Source: Portunus trituberculatus (taxonomy: Eukaryota; Arthropoda; Malacostraca; Decapoda; Portunidae). Taken from it: 64,000 bases of DNA. Made by a program: the position numbers and the translations under genes. Positions 54,011 through 64,000 of the stretch are shown in pieces. The stretch is from positions 7,853,176 to 7,917,175 of the forward strand of contig NC_059258.1 in assembly GCF_017591435.1 (NCBI RefSeq), read 5' to 3'. The notes below the pieces were generated by a model, which saw only the letters and a program-made list of their open reading frames with translations, was not told the DNA's origin and did not search any database. Positions within the stretch are counted from its first letter, which is position 1. Each line of letters begins with the position of its first letter.

Positions 54011-55110
54011 AGACCACTGGTTCCGAGGAGAGAACGCCTTGAGGTGTTGGAAGGCTTGGTCACAGGTCGGGGTCCAGTGGAAGGGGACGGAAGTGCTGAT
54101 AAGGTCCGTCAGGGGGGCGGCCAGGGTGGAGAAGTTCCTACAGAATCTTCTGTAGAAACCAGCCATCCCCAAGAACCTCATGAGAGCTTTCCTGGTGGTA
54201 GGGACAGGGAAGCCAAGGATGGCCTCCACGTTAGCTCTCTTGGGGCGAACCTTGCCGTTCCCCACCACATGTCCCAGGTAGACCACCGTAGACTTCCCGA
54301 AGGTGGACTTGGCCAGGTTGATTGTAAGCCCGGCTTCCTGCAACCGACCCATCAGCCTCCGAAGACGGGTCAGATGTGTCACCCAGTCGTCCGAAGTCAC
54401 CACCAGGTCGTCCAGATATGCAGATGTTCCCTCCAAGTCCTGGGTGATGTAATTTATAGCCCTCTGGAAGGTGGCGGGAGCATTAGACAAGCCAAAGGGC
54501 ATCACTGTGTATTGGTATAGTCCGAAGGGGGTGATGAAGGCGGATATTATTTGGGCCTCGTCCGAGAGGGGAATCTGGTAGTAACCTTTAAGTAAGTCTA
54601 TAGTGGTTACAAATTTGGCTACTCCTATACTATCTATAAGGTCCTCTATCAAGGGCAATGGGTAGGAGTCTGGCACCGTCACTTTATTTAATTTCCTGTA
54701 GTCGGTGCAAAATCGACTACTACCATCTGGCTTAGATGTTAACAGGCAGGGAGAAGCCCAGGAGATATACTAGGTTCTGCAAGGTGATGACAGAGCAGAT
54801 AGTCTACCTCTTTTTTCATCAAGTCTCTTTTAATGGGTGAAATGCGATAGGCTGGTTGTCTTATAGGCTTGATGTCATTAGATATTAATGTTATGTCATG
54901 TTGGATAGTATTACAAAGTCCTGGAAGGTCACCTGTGATTTCAGAAAAGTCTAGCAATAACTTTTTAAGATCAGACTGTTGTGAAGGTGTTAAGGAAAGA
55001 AACACCTCATCAAGGTTGGACATGATTTGGCTGTTTGAGGGGCGTCCTTTAGGTGACGAGAAGAGGAATTCGATGTCGGACTCTTCCTCGGGGGGCACAG
55101 GACCAGACTC
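53950..55110 (-). pseudogene. Gmr1-like reverse transcriptase
   Basis: N-terminal part in the frame shared with integrase (about 55110-54740: LDEVFLSLTPSQQSDLKK, DLPGLCNTIQHDI, RQPAYRISPIKRDLM, EVDYLLCHHL). A stop or frameshift around 54735 separates it from the catalytic part 54682-53950: SYPLPLIEDLID, TTIDLLKGYYQIPL (first Asp), YTVMPFGLSNAPATFQRA, AYLDDLVVTSD (active-site pair), TFGKSTVVYLGHVV, FLGMAGFYRRFCRNFS. A one-base frameshift near 54010 precedes RNase H. Confidence 0.88.
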
Positions 55111-56508
55111 CTTCCCTACCAGACATACAGGTACAGTGCGAGACAAGTCGTCCTCTGGTTCTCTGGAGTGGTAAGGTTTCATTAGATTAATATGAACTAG
55201 TTGGGAATCCTTACGACGGTCAGGAGTGTGGACCACATAATTTAATGGACTTAGTTTTTGAGCCACAACATAAGGTCCCATGAACTTACTGTGAAGAGCA
55301 TTGCCTGGAGTGGGGAGAAAAAGTAAAACCTTGTCTCCTGGTTTGAAACTTCTCATGACAGATTTGGGAAGAGAATTCTGTTGCATTTTAGTTTGAGATT
55401 TGAGGAAGTTTGATTTAGCAAAAGATCTGACTTCACTGATTTTATTCTTAAGGTTACTGATGTAGTCAGACACACTGGGGCTTGAAGGAGTATTTTGAGT
55501 AAACCATTGATCCTTTAATATTTTGAGAGGCCCCTGATCTGTCTACCATAGAGTAATTCAAAAGGGAGTAACCTAAAGAATCTTGAGGAGATTCTCTTAA
55601 AGCGAAGAGAAGGAAAGAAATACTTTCATCCCAGTCTCCTTGATGCTCCAAGCAATACTTCTTCATCATGGATTTTAATGTTTGGTGAAACCGCTCCAGA
55701 CAGCCTTGGGATTGGGGTGGTAAGCCGAGGAGGTAACATGGTCGATGTTTAGCTCATTCACTATCTGTTGGAAAAATGGCTAGTGAAATTGCTACCCTTG
55801 TCAGACTGAATTTGTTTTGGAATTCCTACCGAGGTGAAAAATGTATTAGATGTTTTACAATGGTCTTTGATGTGATGTTCTTAAGAGGGAATGCTTCAGG
55901 GTACCTGGTAGTGGGATCCATGAGGGTTAACAAATACTGATTCCCTCGTTTGGTTTTGGGTAAGGGCCCTACGCAGTCTAGAATGATCTTTTTGAAAGCT
56001 CCGTCTGAACTGGAATAGGCGTCAGAGGAGCTGGCACAAGGCGTTCGTTAGGCTTACCCACAATTTGACATATGTGACATGTTTTTACATAGTGTGACAC
56101 ATCCTTTTTCATTCCTGGCCAAAAAAATGTTGAAGAGCCTTCTTGTAGGTTTTTGGATGCCTAGATGACCTGACAATCCATCATGAGCTAGTTCTATAAT
56201 GGCTGGTCTTACAGACAAGGGATGACAACTTGATGTGTTTCTGACCAGGTGTCTAGTTGTTTCAGTTCAGGAGGTCTGTAGGCACGCATCAGGACTCCTT
56301 CCTGATAATAAAAACAAGGCAATTTAGACATATCCTTTGTCTCACTGGCAACATGTCTGATCTTAGCCAAAGTGAGATCCTGTTCCTGAGCATTAATCAA
56401 ATTCTCCTTTGAAATGATGTTATTGTACAAGTTGTCAGTAGAGGCAATCATTGGTGGAGGAGGTGATGAAAGGGCAGGGACTTGGACTGAGACCTGGTGA
56501 CTGCACAC
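55110..56508 (-). pseudogene. Gmr1-like integrase, placed before RT
   Basis: N-terminal zinc region about 56190-56050: AHDGLSGHLGIQKPTRRL then CHICQIVGKPN (H-x5-H ... C-x2-C). Catalytic core about 56040-55480: QSDKGSNFTS (second Asp) and, about 35 codons on, LERFHQTLKSMM (Glu), separated by frameshifts; WDESISFLLFALRESPQDSLGY. C-terminal segment 55473-55150: FKPGDKVLLFLPTPGN, SKFMGPYVVAQKL (GPY motif) and VHINLMKPYH. The upstream frame 56508-56209 (EQDLTLAKIRHVASETKDM, YYQEGVLMRAYRP) is the usual linker before the zinc region. Confidence 0.83.
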
Positions 56509-56539
56509 ACTGGGAAGAAGTGAGGGATGTTTCGTCCAG

Positions 56540-56870
56540 GGTCTTAGTGGGACTTTCTGTTAAGGGAGAATCAAGAACAATTAAGTTTGGAACAGCCAAG
56601 TTACCCGCAAGATCATTACCCAGTACGAGATGTACCCCGGTACTGGCAGTTCACCAGGTTTAATGGCTACCTCAACCTCTCCTGAAATGAAAGGGCACTG
56701 TAAGCTAATATTAGCCAAGGATAGGAGAGCTGTGATTCGAGACCTGTAAGGATCACCTTCTCCCAGTGAAAGCCTGTTTGATGTTAGGGATGACATCTTC
56801 CCTTAAGATGGATTGGGCAGCACCTGTATCACGCAGAACCTTGATATTTATTGCCTTGTCTTTACCATCA
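56540..56870 (-). pseudogene. Gmr1-like aspartic protease
   Basis: Active site DTGAAQSIL with D-T-G codons at 56830-56822, followed by the GNDLAGNLAVPNLIVL segment at about 56625-56580, which is the C-terminal flap region of gypsy proteases. Short frameshift between them. Lies between the gag knuckle and integrase. Confidence 0.75.
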
Positions 56871-56933
56871 GTCAGGGACACTTTACCTTGATACATGTAC
56901 GAGTCATAAAGTTCTAGAGGAGAGTTGACAGGG

Positions 56934-57260
56934 TTAGCTAGGCCACTGGTTTCTTGTTCTCAAATGTGTTAGGTTTAGGGACACAAAAGAAAGTTGACGT
57001 TGAGAACCCTTGCAATTTGGGTGTCTACATTTCTGGATCGTGTGTCCTGGCCTCTTACAGTATGTACACCAGGGGGAATTATATGCATTTGGCGAGAATC
57101 CGGTCGGCTTACCACCCGCGCCCCCAAAACCTTCCCCAAAGGAGGACCTAACATTAGATAGTGAACCACGACCTCTACTACCCAGGGATCCCATCAACAA
57201 AGCAAACGCATCAGCCACTTTAGTGGCAGACATAAGATCACTCTCTCCCAGTTCTTACAC
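56934..57260 (-). pseudogene. Gmr1-like gag remnant with one zinc knuckle
   Basis: MSATKVADAFALLMGSL, a Gly/Ser-rich stretch, then CTYCKRPGHTIQKC (C-x2-C-x4-H-x4-C). Only about 100 codons plus a few broken upstream codons lie between the primer site and here, so the capsid part of gag is missing, a deletion relative to a normal gag. Confidence 0.75.
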
Positions 57261-57348
57261 ATGCCTCTAAATATTAAAGGGTAACTTGTTCTTCCATTCA
57301 TTCTTCCAGTCACTGGAAAAATGGAACACTGAACATGGGTTATAATGG

Positions 57349-57365
57349 TTCTGTCACGGTCGCCA
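57349..57365 (-). promoter_or_regulatory. Primer-binding site candidate
   Basis: TGGCGACCGTGACAGAA on the element strand, two bases inside the 5' LTR. It begins with TGG, complementary to a tRNA CCA end. I cannot assign the tRNA. Confidence 0.6.
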
Positions 57366-57367
57366 AT

Positions 57368-58014
57368 TGTTACGTTCACCGGTTAAACGGGTAAGATTGG
57401 CATCGGGGAGCCGGTGAACAATAACAATGAAAAAAAAACACTGTAGGTTAAACTGGTGAGGAAATGCAAAAGGGGGTCACTTTAAAAAAGCTATTTTAAT
57501 AACCCATAATGAAATTGACACACATAGATATAACATGAAACATGAAACACAGATATATAACATGAAACACAGGAAAAAGACATACACATATACATACAAC
57601 ACAGTAATAAATACAACAATAAAGAACCCAACTTAATACCTAACAATAATCCTAATCATATATGGAGGCGATGTGGAAAACACGGGACGAGGGGAAGTGA
57701 TACTTATGACGTGTCGCATTGGTGAAGTGATTGATTTGATCCCACTAGACCCAAGAGGCGTTGTGTTCACTGGTTGAGGCCTGGACCTCAACTTGACTTC
57801 CAGAAAGCCAAGTTCTGGCTTAGTACTTCTGGTTGAGTCGAATGGGGCCGCGTGAATCCAACTTCGGGACAGTAGCGGGGCTTCATGAGACGGTGACGTG
57901 GAGGGTTCATGAGACTCTGGAAGGTTCACGAGACTGACGTGGAAGGGAGACAGATGTCGAACGAGGTAACAAGCGGAGGAGGGGATGGTAGTGGAGTATG
58001 TTACGGGCGTAACA
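57368..58014 (-). repeat. 5' LTR (element strand), 647 bp
   Basis: Full-length LTR with TGTTACG/CGTAACA ends. The region 57805-58014 matches the 3' LTR at 53345-53563, including GGGGCCGCGTGAATCCAACTTC and GTGGAGTATGTTACGGGC, with small indels in the GACGTGGA repeats. Confidence 0.88.
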
Positions 58015-58018
58015 CATA

Positions 58019-59335
58019 CCCGTCAGCTAAACTTCAATTGTGGGTAAACTAATGGAATCAATAATAGCGATAAACATTAGGGAACACCTCAACAAACACG
58101 CCTTGATAAATCAAACACAGCATGGGTTTACGAAGGGAAAGCCGTGCCGTACAAACTTGTTGAGTTTTTATAGTAGGGTGTATGAGGTGGCAGATAAGGG
58201 TGATAATTATGTATGTATAACATTCTATACTTATATTTCAGTAATGCCTTTGACAAGGTGCCTCAGAGGCTCTGGAGAAAGATTAGAGCACACGGTATAG
58301 AGATTAGAATATTAGGCTGGAATAAAGCGTAATTGAACAGGCGACAGAGGGTAATAATTAATTAATCTAATTCCAAATGTGGAGAAGTAATTAGTGAGGT
58401 GCCACAAAGCTCAGTTTTAGGGCCATTATTATTCTTAATATAATTAATAACTTGGATAGTGGAATTAGCAGTAACATTTGTAAATTTGCAGACGACACAA
58501 AGATAGGCAGATTAATTAGATCCGATTCGGATGTCATTGCCTTGCAGGCAGACTTGGTTGGATAAGATGAAAGAATGGACAGATAAATGACAAATGCAAT
58601 TCAATATTAACAAGTGCATGGTACTGAGCGTAGGTAGAGTTAATCAAGACAATAGGAGCCATAGATAGCTCCGATCTGGGTACAAGGAAACAATGTATTG
58701 AGGCCAGGAATAAAGCGAATAGAGTATTTGGATTCAGTTTTAGAAGTGTTAAAAGCTGAAGTCCCGAAGTAATACTAAAATTATACTTGGCGCTGGTCAG
58801 ACCACATCTTGAATATGCGGTACAATTCTGGTCCCTACATTATAGGAAGGATATAGCTCTATTGGAGTCAGTGCAAAGTAGGATGACTAAAAAGATATAA
58901 GGAATGAGTGATATTCGCTATGAAGCGAGACTGAAAAAACTCAATCTATATTCCTTAAAGAGACCGAAGTTAAGAGGAGACCTGATAGAAGCATGTAAAT
59001 GGTATAAGGGTTTTAACAAAGGGACATGAACGAAGTTCTTAGGATCACTATCGGGGACAGAACCAGAAATAATGAGTTTAAACTAGAAACATTCAGGTTT
59101 AGAAGAGAAATGGAAATAAACTGGTTTTCAAACAGAGTGGTTGATGCGTGGAACGGTCTCAGTGGTCATGTACTAGTTAGGGCCGAGTCAATAGGGATCT
59201 TTAAAAGTAGATTAGAGAAGTTCACGGATGCGGATGATAGATGGAATTAGATAACTTTAAACACACAGGGACTGCCACGTGTAGGTCTGGCAGGCTCTTG
59301 CAGCTTCCCTCTTTTCTTATGTTCTTATCTTCAAA
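58019..59335 (+). pseudogene. CR1-like LINE part 3: RT to 3' end
   Basis: Resumes with PVS-stop-TSIVGKLMESII, then INQTQHGFTKGKPCRTNLLSFYSRV, FDKVPQRLWRKIRAHGI, VPQSSVLGPLLFLI, CKFADDTKIGRLI (F-A-D-D active site), LKLYLALVRPHLEYAVQFWS, DIALLESVQSRMTKKI, RLKKLNLYSLKRPKLRGDLIEACKWYKGFN. Ends in TTCTTATGTTCTTATCTT (about 59315-59332), a short 3' repeat of the CR1 kind. Broken by several stops. Confidence 0.82.
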
Positions 59336-60231
59336 GCAAGCTATTGTTACATAACTGGATGAGTTTTCAATACGTCCACCACCAACCCATTCTAACCCAT
59401 CATAACTTAACCTTGCCATTTCTCAGCAATGTAAAACAAATAAATAAAACCTATTCCAGCAGTTACTTAAAGAAATAAAATAGTACTCATCCAAAAGATA
59501 CATGTCAGTCACTATGCCCCAAAAAGGTTGACAAAGATTTTTTTTTTTTTATTATTTACTCAAAGCAATGTCCAATACATTAACTAAATTCCACATGGAA
59601 TTTGTTCAAGATGAAAGAATAAGCAAATATTTCACTGTGTTTGGTACCATAAGCCAAAACTTCACACACCTGCGACATTCAAACTTATTTATTTATTTAA
59701 TTTATTTATTTACTTCTGCTGCCCGCCTGCTTGAAATCATCACACCCCCGACACTACACCTCAATGTTGGCGAATCCTTGTTTATTTTATTATGTCAGTT
59801 CACTAGCCATGATGAAAGCACTGTGAGGAGTACTGACTGTGTTGAGAAGTAGCTGTGGGCACGTGACGCTGTATCAATGTTAGTGAACAATGACATAATG
59901 ATTTCCTCAGCCATGGAGTAGGGATAACATAAAGCCGCCTTATGATTGGCTGCCTTTCCTCGTGACGACACGGTAGTGATGTATCAGCCCTGGCAGCCAA
60001 TGAAAATTCTTAGGCTGATTATCAATCTCCACCCGCCAACCGCCTTCAATCTTTGTGGATGCCATTTAGCACGGGTTATTATGTGAGCGGGAGGTTGGTA
60101 TGGTGGTTTTTGTACGAACATAAGACAACAACCTGCTTCTTGGATCCGGCCCCTGGACCGTGAGCAAACTCATTTCTGAAAAAAAATGTAGGTGAAACCA
60201 GTCAGTAATAGAATTAACTCCTTGAACCTGT
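59336..60231. other. Intron sequence, little structure
   Basis: A T-run (59540-59551) and TTTA repeats (59685-59712). I see no coding exon here. Confidence 0.5.
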
Positions 60232-60369
60232 TTTATTATTATTATTATTATTATCATTATTATTAATATTATTATTATTATCATCATCATCATCATCATC
60301 ATTTATTATTATCATTTTTATTATTGCCATTACGTATTGTTATTATTATTTTTATTATTATTTTATTAC

Positions 60370-60403
<34 letters not shown>

Positions 60404-60430
60404 TGAATTATTATCATCATCATCATCATT
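60232..60430. repeat. Complex (ATT)n/(ATC)n microsatellite
   Basis: About 200 bp of mixed ATT and ATC triplets, roughly 110 bp upstream of the second IR exon. Confidence 0.93.
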
Positions 60431-60543
60431 ACTATTCTAAAATTCAGAGCATCATTCACATATTTCACAGTATTTTTTTTTTTTTTATAAAGCATGTGTA
60501 ATTAAAGCAACAAATGGTATATAAAAAAAATGTTTCCCTCTAG

Positions 60544-60702
60544 GAGGCAGATATTGGAGGAACATTGTTCTCCGTCATGTGGAGGAGATGGGCCATTGTT
60601 GACTTCAGCTTTCCCCTCTACATTGATCAAACCAACGTGTTTTATACTCTCCCTAAAGTCACATCGGATATGCTTGGTTTTATTAAGCCATACATGCTGC
60701 AG
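60544..60702 (+). CDS. Ionotropic receptor, ligand-binding domain exon (S1 to before TM1)
   Basis: 159 bp, exactly 53 codons, all open. Acceptor TTTCCCTCTAG before 60544, donor CTGCAG-GTGAGT at 60697-60708. Reads EADIGGTLFSVMWRRWAIVDF, SFPLYIDQTNVFYTLPK, VTSDMLGFIKPYMLQ. The ADIG start, V-D-F-S-x-P-L-Y-x-D and G-F-I-K-P-Y end are the order seen in IR/iGluR ligand-binding domains immediately before the first transmembrane helix. It joins in phase to the exon at 36665. The next exon should carry the pore region and lies outside the window or beyond copy R. Confidence 0.85.
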
Positions 60703-60948
60703 GTGAGTAAATATTACAATGTTTGATATACACTTTCGGCAATGTCACGTGTTGGTCTAAAGGTTTCTTGCAACTACTCTTATTTCATTATGTTCCTAAC
60801 TTCCTAATTCCCATCAGCCCACAAGGCGACCCTGCGAGAGACCGTTTGCTCGCTAAAAGTTAATTTAGCGAATGACTATAGTTTCCGAAAGCCGAGAATA
60901 ATTACCCTAAGTGGATGCAATGATCCTATGTGGAGGCAAGCCAATATT

Positions 60949-61353
60949 GTGCACCTATATTTAAGAAAGGAGATAAACCGTTGTCTAATTATTTACTTTT
61001 GAGAAAGCTTGGAGCGCACGGAATTTATGGAAAATAATAGACAGGATAAAGTTGTGGTCGATAGGCGACATTATAGTAACAAATGGCTCTAATTACGGGT
61101 CGGGTGAAGAAATTAGAGGGGTGCCAGTGGGATCAGTTTTAGGGGCATTATTATTTTAGATATATGTTAATGATCTCGATAGTGGAATTAGTAGTGTTAT
61201 TAATACATTTTCAAATAACACGAAGATAAGGAGTTTAATTAGGTCAGATTCATATGCTATCGCCTTGCAGGCAGATTTAGACAGATGAACGAATGGAGAC
61301 AGAAGTAAATTCAGTTCAACATTAACAAATGCGAATTACCTAGCGTAGGTAGA
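60949..61353 (+). pseudogene. CR1-like LINE fragment 2
   Basis: Short RT pieces of the same family as 51690-59335: APIFKKGDKPLSNY, a deletion, KLGAHGI, RGVPVGSVLGALLF, IYVNDLDSGISSVINTF and RSLIRSDSYAIALQADLDR. Ends at GTAGGTAGAAC, where the ATGG tail of copy R begins. Confidence 0.7.
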
Positions 61354-64000
61354 ACATGGATGGATGGATTTGCCTTAGGCGCCGCAACAGCTGGGGTCAT
61401 ATGGCGCCGCAACTATAGTTAAAAAAAAAAAAAAAAAAAAAGTATTTAAGAAATAAAATTAAAGTTAACTAAAAACTAAGACTACAATAAAGTTAAATAG
61501 AACATTAAAATACATAAGAAATAAAATTTACAAATTGGGGAGGAGGCCCGCTTCTCCCAGAAAGCTAAAAACGTCATGGACCTTTGAGAGATAGTAGACA
61601 CCGCTATCCCAACCGCGAAAGCGGTAGAGGTAGCGGTGTCGTAACTCGATCAAACTAGGGCACTCCACCAACAGGTGCCGCACGGTGAGTGGCACCAAAC
61701 AGTCATCACAGTAAGGTTGAGGATCCCTGGTCAGGAGGTACCTTTGTGTAAGGTACGTGTGACCTATACAAAGTCGCGCCAATAAAGTCTGTGCACGGCG
61801 ATCCCGGACATGGGTGTAAGTCCACTGAGGAAGTGTGGAAGTAGTAATCTCTCCCATTTTCGAGGTTGCGACCCCTGTTAGCTATCTCCTCTGCCAAATT
61901 GCTGCAATCGCCACACGAATTGCATGAAACACATCTCGAAAAGGAACAGGGGAAGGAGATGGAGCACGACATGCTGCCTCTTTAGGGAGGCGGTCTGCGT
62001 GTTCATTCCCTGGAACACCTACGTGACCAGGGACCCAACAGAACCCAACACGATATCCTCGTTTGGTAAGAAGATATAGCCACTCCAGGGCTGATAAAAC
62101 CAAAGGGTAAAGGGAAATAAAAGAAGAGAGAACAGTAAGAGCACTGCGACAGTCACTAAAAATTGTAAAAGACGAAACCGGAAAACGTAAAAATAATCTG
62201 TAAAGCTAGGACTATGGCAGACAGCACCGCAGTAAAGACGGAGGCTACCGAAAGAAGGCTGCCAGACCGATAAAAAGAGGGGAAAACCACACTAAACCCA
62301 ACGCCTGCGTCGGATTTGGAACCATCAGTAAAAACGGGGATGTCATCAGTATGGATAAAAAAAAGTGTTCTAAAAACCGTGTGTGGGACAGAGCTCACAG
62401 AAAATCCTTCTTGCCATCCATTGCAGAAGGGCATATTGAAACAACCGAAAGCTGCCAAGAACCAACTCGTGGGAGCCGGAAAGAGTAGACAGGAGTGGGG
62501 TCGATGGACAAATCCAACATGAGGTTTGCCACACGAAGGCCAAAAGGTTTAGGTAGACTTGGTCAAGTGACATATGCCTGCGAACGCGAGTCCCGCAACA
62601 TTGACAGACAAGGGACAGAGTCGGGAAGACGGTGAGTGCGAAACCAACACCGGAGCATCGAAGACTTACGCCGGAGGTCGAGCGGCCAGAAACCAGCATC
62701 CACTAGAAGGCTAGGTATTGGAGGTCAAGCGTGTCGTATTCCAGCTTCGGAAGTATGAGTGTACGGTGAAGCAGCAGCAACGTATCCCTGTCCGCACCCC
62801 AAGAGGTGTGACTTAAAACCCGAAGAAGGGATAGTGCCGTCCTACAGGACGCTTTAAGAGAACGGAAATGGGGAACCCAAGTAAGACGGTTGTCAACCAA
62901 TAGGCCAAGATATCGTGTGACCTCCACACATGAGATGCGTCTATTGGCTAAATATAAATCGGGATCTGGATGAACGCCACGATTACGACAAAAATGCATA
63001 GACACGGTCTTTGAGGTGGAGAAACGAAAACCATTTATGTTGGCCCAACTGGATATTCCATTGATTGCCATCGGGTAGAGTATCTATAACACCATTTATT
63101 GCGACTGCAAATAGTGTAACGCTAAGAATACTTTCCTGTGGAACACCGTCATTTAGAGCAGTAGCATCGGAGAGACCACTCCCCACTCGAACCCGTAAAA
63201 GAAGTCTGGATAAAAACTGCTGGATAAAAATAGGAAGGTGGCCACGGAGACCAAAATTAAACAAAGAACGTAAAATCCCATGACACCAAGCTGTGTCGTA
63301 GGCCTTCTCCAAGTAAAAAAAATACAGTAACCTGGTGGTGGTGATTAGAAAAGGCCTCACAAATAGAAGACTCTAGGGATAAAAGAGCATCAGTAGTATA
63401 CCTCATCTTTCGGAAGCCGTACTGTACCGAGGACAGGTACTTCCCCCTCTCCAAGTACCACATGAGTCTTACATTAACCATCTTCTCTAATACTTTACAA
63501 ATGCAGGACGTCAACGATATAGGACGATAGTTCGTAGCCTGAAGATTATCTTTCCCAGGCTTCGGAAATAGGAGAACCACTGCCACAGCCCAAGAAGTTG
63601 GAAAGTCACCTGTATGGCAAATCATATTATAAAGATTTAATAAAAAGTTAAAAGCACTGTCAGACATGTGGCGCATAAGGAATATCATCTGGGCCAGGAG
63701 AGGAGTCATGACACTGAGACAAAGCAGTCCGCAACTCGGAGGCAGAGAAGAGGACATTATAAGACTCCCCTCCTGTGGAAGAAAAATTTATGCTGAGAGA
63801 TTCCATTCTCTGGCGGTGACGTGCGCCCAGGGCTGCAGGATGCCTCCGGGAAACACTGGCAAAGTTCTCTGTGAAGAGGTCGGCGACAGTCCTAGGGTCT
63901 GCCCTTCGCCCAGAAGACAACAAAACTGGTGGGAAAGGAGCAGAATACTTCCCAGCAATTCGGCGGACTTTGTTAAAGACATCCGTAAGAGGAGTGCGGG
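61354..64000 (-). mobile_element. LINE-alpha copy R (runs off the right edge)
   Basis: Tail ATGG-repeat 61356-61369, hairpin 61378-61408, A-run in the 3' UTR (61421-61441), ORF2 from 61528 to beyond 64000. Inserted into the CR1-like fragment on its left. Confidence 0.88.
61528..64000 (-). pseudogene. LINE-alpha R: ORF2 (linker, RT, RNase H, CCHC), partial
   Basis: Linker from 64000 (VRRIAGKYSAP), SPGPDDIPY (about 63690), RT NYRPISLTSCICKVLEKMVN (about 63540-63480), YGFRKMRYTTDAL, GVPQESIL. The YVDD box is deleted: DTLPDG joins directly to NQWNIQ near 63075. Further deletion at 62722 in the thumb. RNase H 62340-61930 with FTDGSKSDAGVGFSVVFPSF, FTAVLSAIVLALQ and GNEHADRLPKEAA; CCHC finger CDDCLVPLTVRHLLVEC near 61690 intact. 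Confidence 0.83.

Larger units (their letters stand above)
53262..58014 (-). mobile_element. Gmr1-like Ty3/gypsy LTR retrotransposon, pol order PR-INT-RT-RH
   Basis: 4.75-kb minus-strand element. 5' LTR 57368-58014, 3' LTR 53262-53563, both bounded by TGTTACG...CGTAACA. Flanks CAAA (53258-53261) and CATA (58015-58018) fit a 4-bp target duplication with one change. Internal order on the element strand: gag knuckle, protease, integrase, RT, RNase H, polypurine tract. RT and integrase are of gypsy type (YLDD box, GPY-like motif after integrase), while integrase before RT is the copia order; this combination is described for Gmr1-group elements. Frameshifts make it inactive. Confidence 0.85.

Noticed and set aside
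53921..54520. Plus-strand 199-codon ORF
   Set aside because: Antisense shadow of the Gmr1-like RT and RNase H.
57380..57650. Additional exon or gene in the AT-rich part of the 5' LTR
   Set aside because: It lies inside the LTR and has no supported frame.
59568..59852. 94-codon plus-strand ORF as an IR exon
   Set aside because: No receptor motif and no splice borders; the composition fits intron sequence.

Overview
This window reads as nuclear DNA of a decapod crustacean, probably a crab. The organism call is an inference from family recognition: a tRNA-Val-derived SINE of a type I associate with crab genomes, very abundant RNase H-bearing LINEs, CR1-like and Penelope-like debris, long TA/CA/GA microsatellites, and two exons of a divergent arthropod ionotropic receptor (IR). 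There is no operon, no CRISPR array and no intact host ORF.

Host gene. Two plus-strand exons, 36665-36755 and 60544-60702, have proper splice borders and matching phase. Together they encode a continuous stretch of an IR ligand-binding domain (S1 lobe). The 23.8 kb between them is therefore one intron, and that intron is made almost wholly of nested transposons. The first 35 kb lies upstream of the first visible exon and is also nearly all transposon.

Region 1 (1-36.6 kb). A relic of one old jockey-like LINE (here LINE-beta, 36-644 plus and 35371-36575 minus) flanks a cluster of copies of a second LINE (here LINE-alpha). LINE-alpha ORF1 has an RRM-like region and three CCHC knuckles. ORF2 has an AP endonuclease, an RT, RNase H and a C-terminal CCHC. 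Its 3' UTR carries a GGCGCC-19 nt-GGCGCC hairpin and usually an (ATCC)n tail. The copies lie in both orientations: A(-), B(+), C(-), D(+), E(-), F(-), G(-), H(-), I(+), J(-), K(-), L(-), N(-). F is close to full length and sits inside the E/H element with a 12-bp target duplication. G is a mosaic of H and F. A tRNA-like SINE interrupts H.

Region 2 (36.7-42.5 kb, intron). Microsatellites, a 3.0-kb element with about 236-bp terminal inverted repeats enclosing a decayed PIN/XPG-like ORF family, a degraded LINE-alpha relative and a Penelope-like GIY-YIG fragment.

Region 3 (42.7-51.3 kb). LINE-alpha copy P (44265-49565) is nested inside copy Q (42720-44264 plus 49566-51269).

Region 4 (51.3-59.3 kb). 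One CR1-like LINE is split twice: by an 833-bp TIR element with a TA target duplication (itself carrying the tRNA-Val SINE and four microsatellites), and by a minus-strand Ty3/gypsy-class LTR element whose pol order is PR-INT-RT-RNase H, the copia-like order known from Gmr1-type elements.

Region 5 (59.3-64 kb). Intron sequence with an ATT/ATC microsatellite, the second IR exon, a second CR1 fragment and LINE-alpha copy R, which runs off the right edge.

Almost every transposon ORF is broken by frameshifts, stops or deletions. Long open stretches remain in N ORF1 (33192-34916) and in an isolated endonuclease domain (32475-33127).
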